In this document: positions 9,228-17,026 of the stretch, in pieces
Position numbering within the stretch: the stretch's first letter is position 1
Layout of the letters: every line of letters starts with the position of its first letter
NCBI GenBank assembly: GCA_022984795.1
Contig: JALIHJ010000007.1
Coordinates: 248,001-312,000, forward strand
Source of the DNA: Fabrea salina
Lineage: Eukaryota > Ciliophora > Heterotrichea > Heterotrichida > Fabreidae
Length of the DNA: 64,000 nucleotides
Direction: 5' to 3'
Notes under the pieces: generated by a model
What the model saw: the letters and a program-made list of their open reading frames with translations, nothing else
What the model was told of the DNA's origin: nothing
Database searches by the model: none
Made by a program: the position numbers and the translations under genes

Positions 9228-9910
9228 TTTAGAGTAAACTATTATGATATAGGCTGATTTGTTTTTATGATTTGGAATGAAATTGATAGTTATTTTAATA
9301 ACTTTGTATAAATCAGTTTGTGGGGATTTCTAGAGTCAAGCTCAAGCTTGTAACTCTATGTAACTTTTAACCAAATATGCTAATTTAAAACTTAATGGAA
9401 AGAAACAACATTTTATTAAAACAAGCTACGGAGTGAGAAATTAACGAAAAAATATAGAGCCAGGAATTGTAGTAAGTTTACCAAATAAAAAGCTATCTTT
9501 CAGAACTTGATAACTTGCAGTAGTTTCAAGCATTATAAATCAATTAGCCCTTATTCACTTTGAGTTCTCCTTTCTTATTGTTCCTTTATTGACTTCTATG
9601 CATATGTAGTCTTGGTTCAATTGAAAAACGAACACATTTATACTTAACTTAAATAAATTCCTCAAAAATGTAAATCAATAAACAAATTTTTTATTAAAAG
9701 CAAGAAACAAGGCCTCTGAACCTCCAAGAAACTCCAAAACCAGGGTATCTAGCATTAATTCATCCAAATATCTGCATCTTGCCTGAAAAGCAAAATTCCA
9801 AATCCGAAAAATTCGGTTACAACTCCTGGGCTAATTGAAAACTTTAATTTACCCACAAACGAAAAAAACCCTAACACCCTAAGGTCTTCATACTAATAAA
9901 AGGATTTTTA
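9228..9910. other. 683-bp AT-rich spacer between the MYB genes
   Basis: The longest spacer in the window. It has no convincing reading frame. Seen in it: an 11-bp imperfect hairpin at 9331-9358 (TAGAGT + CAAGC, TCAA loop, GCTTG, TA bulge, ACTCTA), a 5-bp hairpin at 9804-9816 (CCGAA/TTCGG), and the telomere-like 14-mer at 9869-9882. It presumably holds the 3' end of MYB 1 and the promoter of MYB 2; a short non-coding RNA cannot be excluded. Confidence 0.5.
9869..9882 (+). promoter_or_regulatory. Telomere-repeat-like motif upstream of MYB gene 2
   Basis: The sequence CCCTAACACCCTAA lies 29-42 nt before the MYB 2 ATG. It equals one and three-quarter units of a CCCTAACA repeat, which I recall as a heterotrich telomere unit, and includes the telobox core AAACCCTAA with the two preceding bases. 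Because 5' leaders are short in this genome it should sit at or near the transcription start. A regulatory role is inference. Confidence 0.4.
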
Positions 9911-10645
9911 ATGGAGCTCCATGAAATTTCACTTGTCAGCGGTCAAAGTGAGGAGGAGTTCGACCCTGAGTGCCAAACCCAATGGGTTTCTGGCTTAGAT
10001 GTACTAGGGTACCAAAGCATTCATCAAGACTACTGCGAGAACACAGGCCCAAGTTCTTCTGAGGATGGGCTTCCTTTGAGAGAGCATTTTTTCCTGACTA
10101 CTGAAGAAGCTAAGCTCAATTCAAACTTACAAGCAGTAGAGTTCTTCTCCAAGCATTCTGAAACTTGGTTTGAAACTCTAGAGCAAGCTAGCCAAGGCTT
10201 CAATGAAAAAAAAAGATGGACAAGTCAAGAAGATAAAACTCTTCTGGACTTATTTCTTAAGTACGGAAAGCAGTGGAGTAAAATTGCCAAGCACATGAAG
10301 AAACGAAGCCAAGCAGCAGTGAAGAACAGGTTTTACTACTTCATAAAGTCGAAACTTTCGAAAGAAGAAAGAAACTACTTCATCAAAAAGTCAATGATTC
10401 CTCCAAGAATCAACTTAGAGATTGCTGCACTCATTGAAGACGAAGCTGACGAAGACAAAGTTGTTGAAAGCTTTTTGAGCAGTTTCGAAGCCAAACCCGA
10501 GTTCTACGACTTGGAGTCTATGGGAGTTATTGAAAAGAAAAAACTCATTTTAAGACTAAAGGAAAAAATGAGGAGACTTGAGTTCTACATCATGATTACT
10601 GGATTCAGAATCAAAAACTTAGAGTTGAAGCAGTTAACTAAATGA
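9911..10645 (+). CDS. MYB/SANT-domain protein 2
   Basis: A 244-residue paralogue of the preceding MYB gene. The MYB repeat lies at about residues 98-155: KKRWTSQEDKTLLDLFLKYGKQW, ending AAVKNRFYYF. It shares with its neighbour an IPP/IPM...NLEIAALI stretch, the VVESFLSSFEA box and a C-terminal basic coiled coil (KKLILRLKEKMRRLEFYI). The N-terminal ~95 residues are acidic and Ser/Gln-rich and may act as an activation or interaction segment. Expected to be a nuclear DNA-binding factor with one repeat, perhaps dimerising through the coiled coil. The start is the first ATG after CTAATAAAAGG. It is convergent with the Cys-rich surface protein across 17 bp. Confidence 0.8.
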   Translation: MELHEISLVSGQSEEEFDPECQTQWVSGLDVLGYQSIHQDYCENTGPSSSEDGLPLREHFFLTTEEAKLNSNLQAVEFFSKHSETWFETLEQASQGFNEKKRWTSQEDKTLLDLFLKYGKQWSKIAKHMKKRSQAAVKNRFYYFIKSKLSKEERNYFIKKSMIPPRINLEIAALIEDEADEDKVVESFLSSFEAKPEFYDLESMGVIEKKKLILRLKEKMRRLEFYIMITGFRIKNLELKQLTK

Positions 10646-10662
10646 ATTTATTAAGTTTTAAG

Positions 10663-11769
10663 CTAAATAATAAAAGCTACCAAAGGAACTGCTATAACAA
10701 TAGCCGAGCTCTCTTGGTGGTGGTCTTGTTTAGCCTTGTAGAATTCGTGTTCATAAACCTGAAGCACACAGTCAGGAGAATTCTTCACTAAAGGAAAGTT
10801 GTTGGTGTAAAGCATTTTGTACTTGAACTCATCCAAGTTATCGCCGTTCATAAAGTCCTCCATGCAAGCATTGTGGAAACGCCTCATAGTGTTGCAGTTC
10901 TGGATTTGGTCACTTTGGAGCCACTCTCTGAATTTCTCTAGGTATTCATGTCTAGGGGGGTCACCAGGGTGCAGTGTGCAGTAAGACTGTCCCTTTGCGT
11001 TAAATCCACAGTGGCAAGTTCCGCGGATTTGAACTTCCTGCACCTTTTCGGACCAGCAGTCGTTGTGATCAGAGCACTCCACAGGAAGAGTTTCCTGGGA
11101 CTTGGGTTTCTCTACACAGTAGCTAAATCCTGTGGCGTTGTCTGTACGGCAAATACCTGACTTGCACATCATGCTTCTGTTATGGTCTAAACAAGAGTAG
11201 GTCTCCTTTCCATTTTCAATGCTCATATACTCTACACACACTCCCACTCTTTGGTCACTGGTTTTAACACAACCAGCGTTATTTACACAGTTATGGTCAT
11301 CTACACACCCCTTTTCTCCTACAGGAATTTGTTTTGTACAAATGTTTTGGTTACAATAGTACCCAGGAGCACAAGAGTTACTGTCATTGCAAGACTGGTT
11401 CAAAGAAGCTCCTAAGCATACTTGGTTTTTGCACTCAAACGAGTACTTGGGGTTGCATTCTTGAAAAGAATTGCATTTTTCTCCGGGCCACTTGAGTGGA
11501 GAACTAGGTTTAGTTTTCCCTTGGCAAGTCGAGTTTGACTCGTAAAGGGGAGGGCAGAACTGGTCTTTTCCGCAGTTATCCTCAATATAGTATGCTCCGT
11601 GGAGATCACTGCTGTCGTAAAAAATGCATTGATTTGAGGAACTCCAATGCTGTGTGGAAGGGCGGCAGTTAAATGTCGGGCAAGACTTTGATTTTGCAGC
11701 TTTTAGTTCCCCAGTTGCTGATCCCAAAAAGACTAGCAAGATGGTCAGGCTGATATTTCTGTTTGACAT
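10663..11769 (-). CDS. Secreted or GPI-anchored Cys-rich surface protein
   Basis: A 368-residue protein with ~30 Cys in short CxxxC patterns reminiscent of EGF, dickkopf or variable-surface modules: C-N-S-F-Q-E-C, CAPGYYCNQNIC, C-V-D-D-H-N-C and similar. The N-terminus MSNRNISLTILLVFLGSATG is a clear signal peptide. The C-terminus ends in a hydrophobic tail (AIVIAVPLVAFII) with no basic residues after it and small residues (SSA) before it, as in GPI-attachment signals. So it is probably displayed on the cell surface. I chose the ATG at 11769, preceded by AATATAAAA; an upstream in-frame ATG at 11787 would add MFGNIK. It neighbours the GPI mannosyltransferase gene. Specific function unknown. 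Confidence 0.7.
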   Translation of the reverse strand: MSNRNISLTILLVFLGSATGELKAAKSKSCPTFNCRPSTQHWSSSNQCIFYDSSDLHGAYYIEDNCGKDQFCPPLYESNSTCQGKTKPSSPLKWPGEKCNSFQECNPKYSFECKNQVCLGASLNQSCNDSNSCAPGYYCNQNICTKQIPVGEKGCVDDHNCVNNAGCVKTSDQRVGVCVEYMSIENGKETYSCLDHNRSMMCKSGICRTDNATGFSYCVEKPKSQETLPVECSDHNDCWSEKVQEVQIRGTCHCGFNAKGQSYCTLHPGDPPRHEYLEKFREWLQSDQIQNCNTMRRFHNACMEDFMNGDNLDEFKYKMLYTNNFPLVKNSPDCVLQVYEHEFYKAKQDHHQESSAIVIAVPLVAFII

Positions 11770-11857
11770 TTTTATATTCCCAAACATCTTTGGCACTGCT
11801 GTAGGAACAACTACGTCGGAGTTAACTTTCTAAGTATATTTAAGTTAGTTGTTTAAG

Positions 11858-12061
11858 TCAAAGTTTCAGGTCCTGAACGAGTTTTTCTATTATGCTGTCA
11901 TCGAAGTTTTCAGGTTGGTTTTCAGGCTCTTCTTGCGACTCGCCCAGAGGGTCCTTGTCGGGGGGTTTTATTTCTTGGTTGTTAGGGTCTTTGTTTAGGG
12001 AGTTGTTGGCAACAAAAACACTTTCGACATTGTCTGGCTTTCTTGAAGTTCCGCACCCCAT
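11858..12061 (-). CDS. Small N-myristoyl-type acidic protein
   Basis: A 67-residue protein beginning MGCGTSRK, which fits N-myristoylation at Gly2 and palmitoylation at Cys3. The rest is hydrophilic, Asn, Pro and Glu-rich (PPDKDPLGESQEEPENQPEN) and ends in a short amphipathic helix (SIIEKLVQDLKL). It likely sits on the inner face of a membrane as a small adaptor. The frame lies in a compact same-strand run, 41 bp from the PIG-V stop and 88 bp from the surface-protein start. No family recognised; its reality rests on the clean myristoyl start and its place in otherwise unused DNA. Confidence 0.6.
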   Translation of the reverse strand: MGCGTSRKPDNVESVFVANNSLNKDPNNQEIKPPDKDPLGESQEEPENQPENFDDSIIEKLVQDLKL

Positions 12062-12102
12062 ACTACAATAAACATTCAGTTACAAAATTTAATGCCTAAT
12101 TA

Positions 12103-13380
12103 TTAAGTCCAGGGGTAAAAGTTTGAAAACAAAGCTGTGCCTACTGTCAGATAAGCTAAAAAGTAAAGCAACACCCATCTGTGCTTGCCAAACAAGTCCC
12201 CTGCTATCCACCAGTAAACACAAGGAACTGAGGCTAGCATTCTAGTGGCTATCTGCACGTTTGCCACAAACACCAAAATAAACAAGTTCGCTGCCCAGTA
12301 CAAAATAAAGCTTCTTAGTAAAGGGTTTTGTGTGAATTGGCTCGAAATGGGCCTAGAGTGCTTCAGACCACACGTAAACAAGCGTTTGGGGTCGTACTTG
12401 ATAAAAGCAACACAAGCTGACAAGGAAATGTAAAGAATAGGTGCAGGAAGTATGAAGTTTGGAATCTGTTTGAGTTGCCAGTACCTCATAAAGCCTACTT
12501 CCCAGTACTCAGACTGGATGTAAGAGTATATGTTGGGAAACAAGTTTGAACAGTAAGGACTAGGGTCCTTTCCGCAGTACACAGAGTACCCGTAACCCAG
12601 AACTAAAAATATAGGAAGAGCATGGATTAATCCGCTCAAACCCAACACCACTACTTCCTTTAAAAACACCCTAAAACTAAGAGCTTTTGCTTTGTACAGC
12701 TGAACTAAGTAACAAAGAGTGTGGTACAGCGGAAATACAAACAACAAAGAACCATTGGACCTTGTTGCAGTCGCACAAGCAAAGCATACCGTAGAAACAA
12801 CTCTATCAGACAAGTCCAAAGAAATGTGCCCAGGCTTAGTGGTGTTCCAAGCACTCTTTCTTAAAAGGTAGTAAATTCCAGCTAGCGACAAAAAAGTAAA
12901 CAAAGAAGTTGTGTAAACACTCGACATGAAAATAGAAGCAGGGTTAAACACAAAAAGCAAAGCTGACCAGTTTGAAAAAGCTTTGTCCCCAAACACCACT
13001 TCTCCTAGTTTCTGTAAGTAGTGAGTTGCCAGCACAAAGCTCACCCAGGAAACCACCACTGCACTCAAAAGGTAAGTGTCTTCTTTTGGCATTAAACTTT
13101 CTAAAGGGCTTAAAAAGTACCCACCCAGTCTTATAAGTAGCGGGTACAGAGGAAAAAACGCATGGTTTTTTTCGTACAAGTAGCCATTGTGAGCTATTTC
13201 CAAAAAGAACAAACTATCCCACTTAGCTAAACCTGAAAGTAGTCTTCCGATCGGGGAATTGCTAACGTGGGAGCCTGGCAAACTTACTGAAGTGTCGTAG
13301 TCTTCTATAAGGTAATTCAAAGCACTTGACAAAGTTAACACTGTGAACCTCATGCAGAGTGCTGCCTTCAGTACCCCCAT
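12103..13380 (-). CDS. PIGV: GPI mannosyltransferase 2 (PIG-V)
   Basis: A 425-residue multi-span ER membrane protein. The diagnostic first luminal loop reads KWDSLFFLEIAHNGY and FFPLYPLLIR, matching PIG-V/Gpi18, whose Asp in WD is catalytic. Many hydrophobic segments follow, with FNPASIFMSSVYTTSLF and RSNGSL, both family hallmarks. PIG-V adds the second mannose to the GPI precursor in the ER lumen. I chose the ATG at 13380 (MGVLKAAL); the frame extends further upstream only without ATG and would overlap the divergent BAG6 gene. The two start codons are 13 bp apart. Adjacent to a probable GPI-anchored protein gene, which is suggestive but may be chance. Confidence 0.88.
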   Translation of the reverse strand: MGVLKAALCMRFTVLTLSSALNYLIEDYDTSVSLPGSHVSNSPIGRLLSGLAKWDSLFFLEIAHNGYLYEKNHAFFPLYPLLIRLGGYFLSPLESLMPKEDTYLLSAVVVSWVSFVLATHYLQKLGEVVFGDKAFSNWSALLFVFNPASIFMSSVYTTSLFTFLSLAGIYYLLRKSAWNTTKPGHISLDLSDRVVSTVCFACATATRSNGSLLFVFPLYHTLCYLVQLYKAKALSFRVFLKEVVVLGLSGLIHALPIFLVLGYGYSVYCGKDPSPYCSNLFPNIYSYIQSEYWEVGFMRYWQLKQIPNFILPAPILYISLSACVAFIKYDPKRLFTCGLKHSRPISSQFTQNPLLRSFILYWAANLFILVFVANVQIATRMLASVPCVYWWIAGDLFGKHRWVLLYFLAYLTVGTALFSNFYPWT

Positions 13381-13393
13381 ATTTAGTCTTATA
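13381..13393. promoter_or_regulatory. 13-bp divergent spacer between PIG-V and BAG6 start codons
   Basis: Only ATTTAGTCTTATA lies between two ATGs that point in opposite directions. It would have to contain both 5' leaders, or the core promoter elements must lie inside the coding regions. On the plus side the ATG follows CTTATA. This is a physical spacing seen in the sequence; how transcription starts is unknown. Confidence 0.6.
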
Positions 13394-15391
13394 ATGGAAG
13401 CTCTCAGAAAGCTAAATGTGAAATCTGTCTCGGGAGAAGTGAAGTCTCTTGAAGTCTCTCCAAGCATCGGAATCCCTGCTCTCAAAGAAGAAATTTCTAG
13501 GTTATTTGGAGTTGCACCTGAAAGACAACGCCTTATATTCCAAGCTAAACTCTTGAAGGATGAACATAAACTAGATGACTATGTTAAAGACGATGACATG
13601 ACTATTCACATGATGGCAAGAGCTCAAGAAAGTTCCCAGCAAGCTCAGGCTCCTCCGCAAGCCCCTACTAACCAACAGGCTGGCTTTGCTCTTGGAGGTT
13701 TACCTCAAGGCTTAAACCAAATGATTGGAAACATCATGAACAGTGTTTTCCAAAACATGCCTCAACAAGTTCCGCCTCAACAAGTTCCGCCTCAACAAGT
13801 TCCGCCTCAACAAGCTTCACCTCAAGGCGCCCAACAAGTTCCCCAGCAAGCTCCACAATCTGGACCCAGGGAGTTTTCACTCCCTTTTAACCATGTGCAA
13901 AACATTGGAAACATTGTTAATCATATGCATGGTCCTGGAGCAGGTTTTCCCCCTCCAAGAATGCCCCAACTCAATGTTGACAGAAACTCACTCGTGATAC
14001 TAGGAGGGTTTATGTATCAGTACTACTTCCAACTAATGCGGCTCTTGCCTTTTATGTCAAGAGTTTCAGATTTGCTGCAAAGAGAAAGTTTAATCACTGA
14101 CTCCAACGAACGAAACATGCTCCAAGTAATGGCAAGAAATGTAGGAAGGGCCTTTTCAGAGATAATTCAAGCTACCCAGCCTGTAGCAGAAATACTTCAG
14201 AACTTAGAAGTAGGCCAATCGCCAGGCAACTTTAACATGAGGCTCCAGGGAAACCATGTAGTTTCAGAAAACCAAGTACCTAGACAACAAGTTTTTGCGC
14301 AGCAGATTCCACAGGGACTTTTCCAACAAGTTCCTCAACAAGGCGCTCAAGCCCAGGGAGTGCAGTCCATGCTTAGTTCTGTGTTCCCTATGATGGGGCA
14401 GATGCTAGGAGGGTCTCCAAACACTACCTTGAGGGACTTAATGCGTAACCTACAACTCAACGATGAAAGCGAAGAAAACTTGCCAATGATGGACCTTTTC
14501 ATCAACATTACTTTCCAAGAGCTAATAAGTGTGGCCTCTGGAAACTGGGAGCCTTTCAACAGACTCAGGGACGAAGTCAGAAGCGGACTAGTTACAAGAA
14601 TGGGAATGGACTCTCCTGAAAACAGAAATGTTTTGGTCCAAGAAGTTGTTGACTACATCATTTCACATTACAACCTGCCTGAACAGTACCAGTCCCGACT
14701 CCGTGAAGGCTACAACTACCACATGGAACTTGCGAACATTGTGCGTTACTGGTACCGCCAAGCCCTTGACCTCGTCATGGACTACTCAGGTGACAACTTT
14801 CACAACGAGCTTAAAAAGCTGATCCAGTTGATGGTAGGAAACTTCATGGAAAGCATGCGTGGAGGAATTGAAGGAGGAATTCCTACTGCTATAGAAGCAG
14901 TTAACCAAATCATGAACCAGGCACTTAGTCAGCAGGTGCCTAGCGACCTAGTCAACATGCTTACTGGAGTTTCTATGCCTATGATCAACACACTTCTTAT
15001 GAACTGCCACAGAGCATACCAAAACCACCAAGAAACTCACCAAACGCAGTCTTCTCCAGCAGCCCAACTCTTAATTAACTGGCAAACAACTATTTCACAA
15101 GACCAGGAAAGGCAGTCTGCTATGGCCCCTCAAAGGCCACTTAGTGACTCCTATGTGAGTTCAGATGTGTTCAGGCAGGAAAGGGAAAGACCAAATGCAC
15201 AAGATTTGTTCTTTGGGTCTTTAGGAGAAGCCTTCAGAAGTGCTGGAGTTCAACCTGTAAATCAAGTGATTCCCTCCGAAGTAACTATTGCTTTTACTAG
15301 GGGTCTTAGGGAACAAGTACGCCAAAGACTTGAGCAAGATCCTGATTTTAGAAGTGGGCATTTTGAGCATCTAGATAGACTTAATAATTAA
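13394..15391 (+). CDS. BAG6: BAG6/Scythe-like protein quality-control factor
   Basis: A 665-residue protein with the BAG6 plan. Residues 1-77 form a ubiquitin-like domain (RLIFQAKLLKDEHKLDDY). A Pro/Gln-rich linker (residues ~80-180) carries PPQQV repeats. A helical segment around residues 200-275 (LVILGGFMYQYYFQLMRLLP) recalls the DUF3538 region. The C-terminus (PLSDSYVSSDVF, then EAFRSAGVQP and EQVRQRLEQDPDF) matches the BAG-similar tail of animal BAG6. In animals BAG6, with GET4 and UBL4A, captures tail-anchored and mislocalised proteins and passes them to RNF126 for ubiquitination. An RNF126-like gene lies at 29132. Start chosen at the ATG after TCTTATA; the upstream frame lacks ATG. Confidence 0.88.
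   Translation: MEALRKLNVKSVSGEVKSLEVSPSIGIPALKEEISRLFGVAPERQRLIFQAKLLKDEHKLDDYVKDDDMTIHMMARAQESSQQAQAPPQAPTNQQAGFALGGLPQGLNQMIGNIMNSVFQNMPQQVPPQQVPPQQVPPQQASPQGAQQVPQQAPQSGPREFSLPFNHVQNIGNIVNHMHGPGAGFPPPRMPQLNVDRNSLVILGGFMYQYYFQLMRLLPFMSRVSDLLQRESLITDSNERNMLQVMARNVGRAFSEIIQATQPVAEILQNLEVGQSPGNFNMRLQGNHVVSENQVPRQQVFAQQIPQGLFQQVPQQGAQAQGVQSMLSSVFPMMGQMLGGSPNTTLRDLMRNLQLNDESEENLPMMDLFINITFQELISVASGNWEPFNRLRDEVRSGLVTRMGMDSPENRNVLVQEVVDYIISHYNLPEQYQSRLREGYNYHMELANIVRYWYRQALDLVMDYSGDNFHNELKKLIQLMVGNFMESMRGGIEGGIPTAIEAVNQIMNQALSQQVPSDLVNMLTGVSMPMINTLLMNCHRAYQNHQETHQTQSSPAAQLLINWQTTISQDQERQSAMAPQRPLSDSYVSSDVFRQERERPNAQDLFFGSLGEAFRSAGVQPVNQVIPSEVTIAFTRGLREQVRQRLEQDPDFRSGHFEHLDRLNN
13760..13819 (+). 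repeat. 15-bp tandem repeat in the BAG6 linker
   Basis: Three exact copies of CCTCAACAAGTTCCG, at 13760, 13775 and 13790, followed by one degenerate copy. They encode PQQVP units and keep the frame, so copy number may vary between strains without breaking the gene. Confidence 0.9.
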
Positions 15392-15520
15392 CACCGGAGC
15401 CTTTTTTAAGATATATCACTTAACTAATATTTGTTTTGAAATTAACAGGTTACTGATCCATTTTCAAATTCAAGGTCAAAAAATGGCTACTTTATAATTT
15501 TTTCAACAAGCCTTTTAATT

Positions 15521-16144
15521 ATGAACAGTCCCATAGCAAGTGAGTATGAGTTAGCTGGAGTGAATTTCCGTAAGTATACGGTTAAATCTCCTTCTCAAAA
15601 ACTCAGAAAAAACAAAAACATTGTTTTAGCTTCCAGGAAAAGTAAATCTCCAATTACCCAAAAAACAAGATCATCTTCAATAATACCCAGGTCTAAAAGC
15701 AATCAGAGAGAATTCAACCATAGCAAGGACCCCAACCTGGACAAAAATTCACTGGAGAACCAAAAAAGTAGCCCCTACACCGAAAAACAACCTTTGGGGT
15801 CGTGGGCCAAAAGCTCTTTTGGAGCCAAAGCTAAAAAGGTTCTCAAGAAGCTCTACGGACAAAACCTTATAAGCCTAGACAGAATAAAAAAGCAACCCAG
15901 CCTTCCAAGAAGAAACTCAAAAAGCAGGCAGTTAGTTAGAGACAACAAATTCTTGCCTCCGATAGACTTCATTACAAAAAGAAGTGAGTCAGTAACTCCT
16001 CAAAACAAGGAATTGTTCAAGGGAGAGTTCATTTCTATGGCTGAGTTCGAAAACTTACACCTGCTTTGGCAGGGGCCCAACCACTTAGAAAAGGTGATTG
16101 AGGATGACTCTATTTTCGAAAACTCAGCTCAGGAGAATTATTGA
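15521..16144 (+). CDS. Basic, probably disordered protein of unknown function
   Basis: A 207-residue Lys, Ser and Asn-rich protein without recognisable domain. The first ~140 residues are strongly basic (SPSQKLRKNKN, KKVLKKLYG), while the last ~35 are acidic (VIEDDSIFENSAQENY). Codon use resembles its neighbours and the frame fills an otherwise empty 800-bp gap, so I regard it as real. No signal peptide or membrane segment. The ATG at 15521 follows CCTTTTAATT. Such proteins in ciliates are often cytoskeleton- or nucleic-acid-associated, but that is a guess. Confidence 0.6.
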   Translation: MNSPIASEYELAGVNFRKYTVKSPSQKLRKNKNIVLASRKSKSPITQKTRSSSIIPRSKSNQREFNHSKDPNLDKNSLENQKSSPYTEKQPLGSWAKSSFGAKAKKVLKKLYGQNLISLDRIKKQPSLPRRNSKSRQLVRDNKFLPPIDFITKRSESVTPQNKELFKGEFISMAEFENLHLLWQGPNHLEKVIEDDSIFENSAQENY

Positions 16145-16187
16145 TAAGTTATTTTACTGAAATAAGTTTAGTAAGAAAGTTATAAAA

Positions 16188-17015
16188 ATGGGAAATAAAG
16201 AGTCCAGACGAAGAGAAGAGTCGGAAGAAATTAGGAGGACTTCCGTTATGTTTCTAAGAAACTACAGACATGTAATGCCTCCCGAAGGAGAAAACCCCAT
16301 CAACGCAGTTCCCACTAACAGCGTTTCAGCGCAGTCGAACCTGAAACTCGACGTAAACATTAAGCGTTCCTCCTTCCAGTTAATTCCAACAGAAGCCCAC
16401 CCAGACCAGTATTCCTTGGTCTTTGAGTTTGACTCCTTGACTACATGCTTAGTTACTGTTTATTATTTTGCAGTAGAAGTACTGGACGAAGCCCAAGAGC
16501 ACACTTTATACTTTTCTGTTGATACTTCACTATACCCCAGTCCGCAGTCCTACAGGTTCTCACCTGGCTTGAACTACCTTTTTCCTTCTGGTGCGTCTAA
16601 GATCCAGCCCAACCTCTATAGTGAAGACACTCTTTTATACAGAAATAAGCAAGTGATTCCTATAGTCATCACAATAAAACCCGAAAGTTCTGACGAGGAA
16701 GAGATTGCTTGGCAAAGCTCGTTTTTGAGTTTCAAGTTAGAAGAAGGCAGTTACGACTTGAAACTCATTAAGCAAAAGGTGCACTTGCCCAGTGTAAGTT
16801 ACGAGTTGCATGAGATTTATGGAATCACTGGCAAAGAACAAACAGACACAGCAGACTGCGTAATTTGCATACATGCCCCCAGTTGCGTCACAGTAATGCC
16901 TTGTGCACACTTGTGCTTGTGTGAGCAGTGCTCTGACCTTATCAGAAACGAAGCCTCCAGAAAGTGTCCTATATGTAGAACTAAAGTAGACCAACTGATT
17001 AAAATCGAATTCTAA
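16188..17015 (+). CDS. MGRN1/LOG2-type RING E3 ubiquitin ligase
   Basis: A 275-residue protein. It begins MGNKESRRR, a myristoylation-type start shared with plant LOG2/LUL ligases. Residues ~45-190 form a beta-rich domain with the MGRN1-type stretch around LVFEFDSLTTCLVTVYYFA. A RING finger closes the protein (~225-270): CVICIHAPSCVTVMPCAHLCLC, then CPICRTKV. The single loop His and the HLCLC pattern match the RING of mahogunin and RNF157. Expected to ubiquitinate endosomal or membrane cargo at the membrane surface. The start is preceded by TTATAAAA. The next gene starts 12 nt after this stop. Confidence 0.82.
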   Translation: MGNKESRRREESEEIRRTSVMFLRNYRHVMPPEGENPINAVPTNSVSAQSNLKLDVNIKRSSFQLIPTEAHPDQYSLVFEFDSLTTCLVTVYYFAVEVLDEAQEHTLYFSVDTSLYPSPQSYRFSPGLNYLFPSGASKIQPNLYSEDTLLYRNKQVIPIVITIKPESSDEEEIAWQSSFLSFKLEEGSYDLKLIKQKVHLPSVSYELHEIYGITGKEQTDTADCVICIHAPSCVTVMPCAHLCLCEQCSDLIRNEASRKCPICRTKVDQLIKIEF

Positions 17016-17026
17016 TAGCTAATTAA

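Noticed and set aside
9331-9358. Hairpin as a transcription terminator
   Set aside because: The stem is interrupted by a two-base bulge and is not followed by a T-run. Hairpin terminators are not expected in nuclear genes.
9700-9910. Telomerase RNA gene with CCCTAACACCCTAA as template
   Set aside because: The motif has the right length and orientation for a template, but only about 25 nt follow before a T-run and a coding start. Known telomerase RNAs have the pseudoknot and most of the molecule downstream of the template, so this does not fit.
13343-13485. Overlapping 5' ends of PIG-V and BAG6 coding regions
   Set aside because: The overlap arises only from upstream extension without ATG. 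With ATG starts at 13380 and 13394 the genes do not overlap and the proteins begin where their families do.
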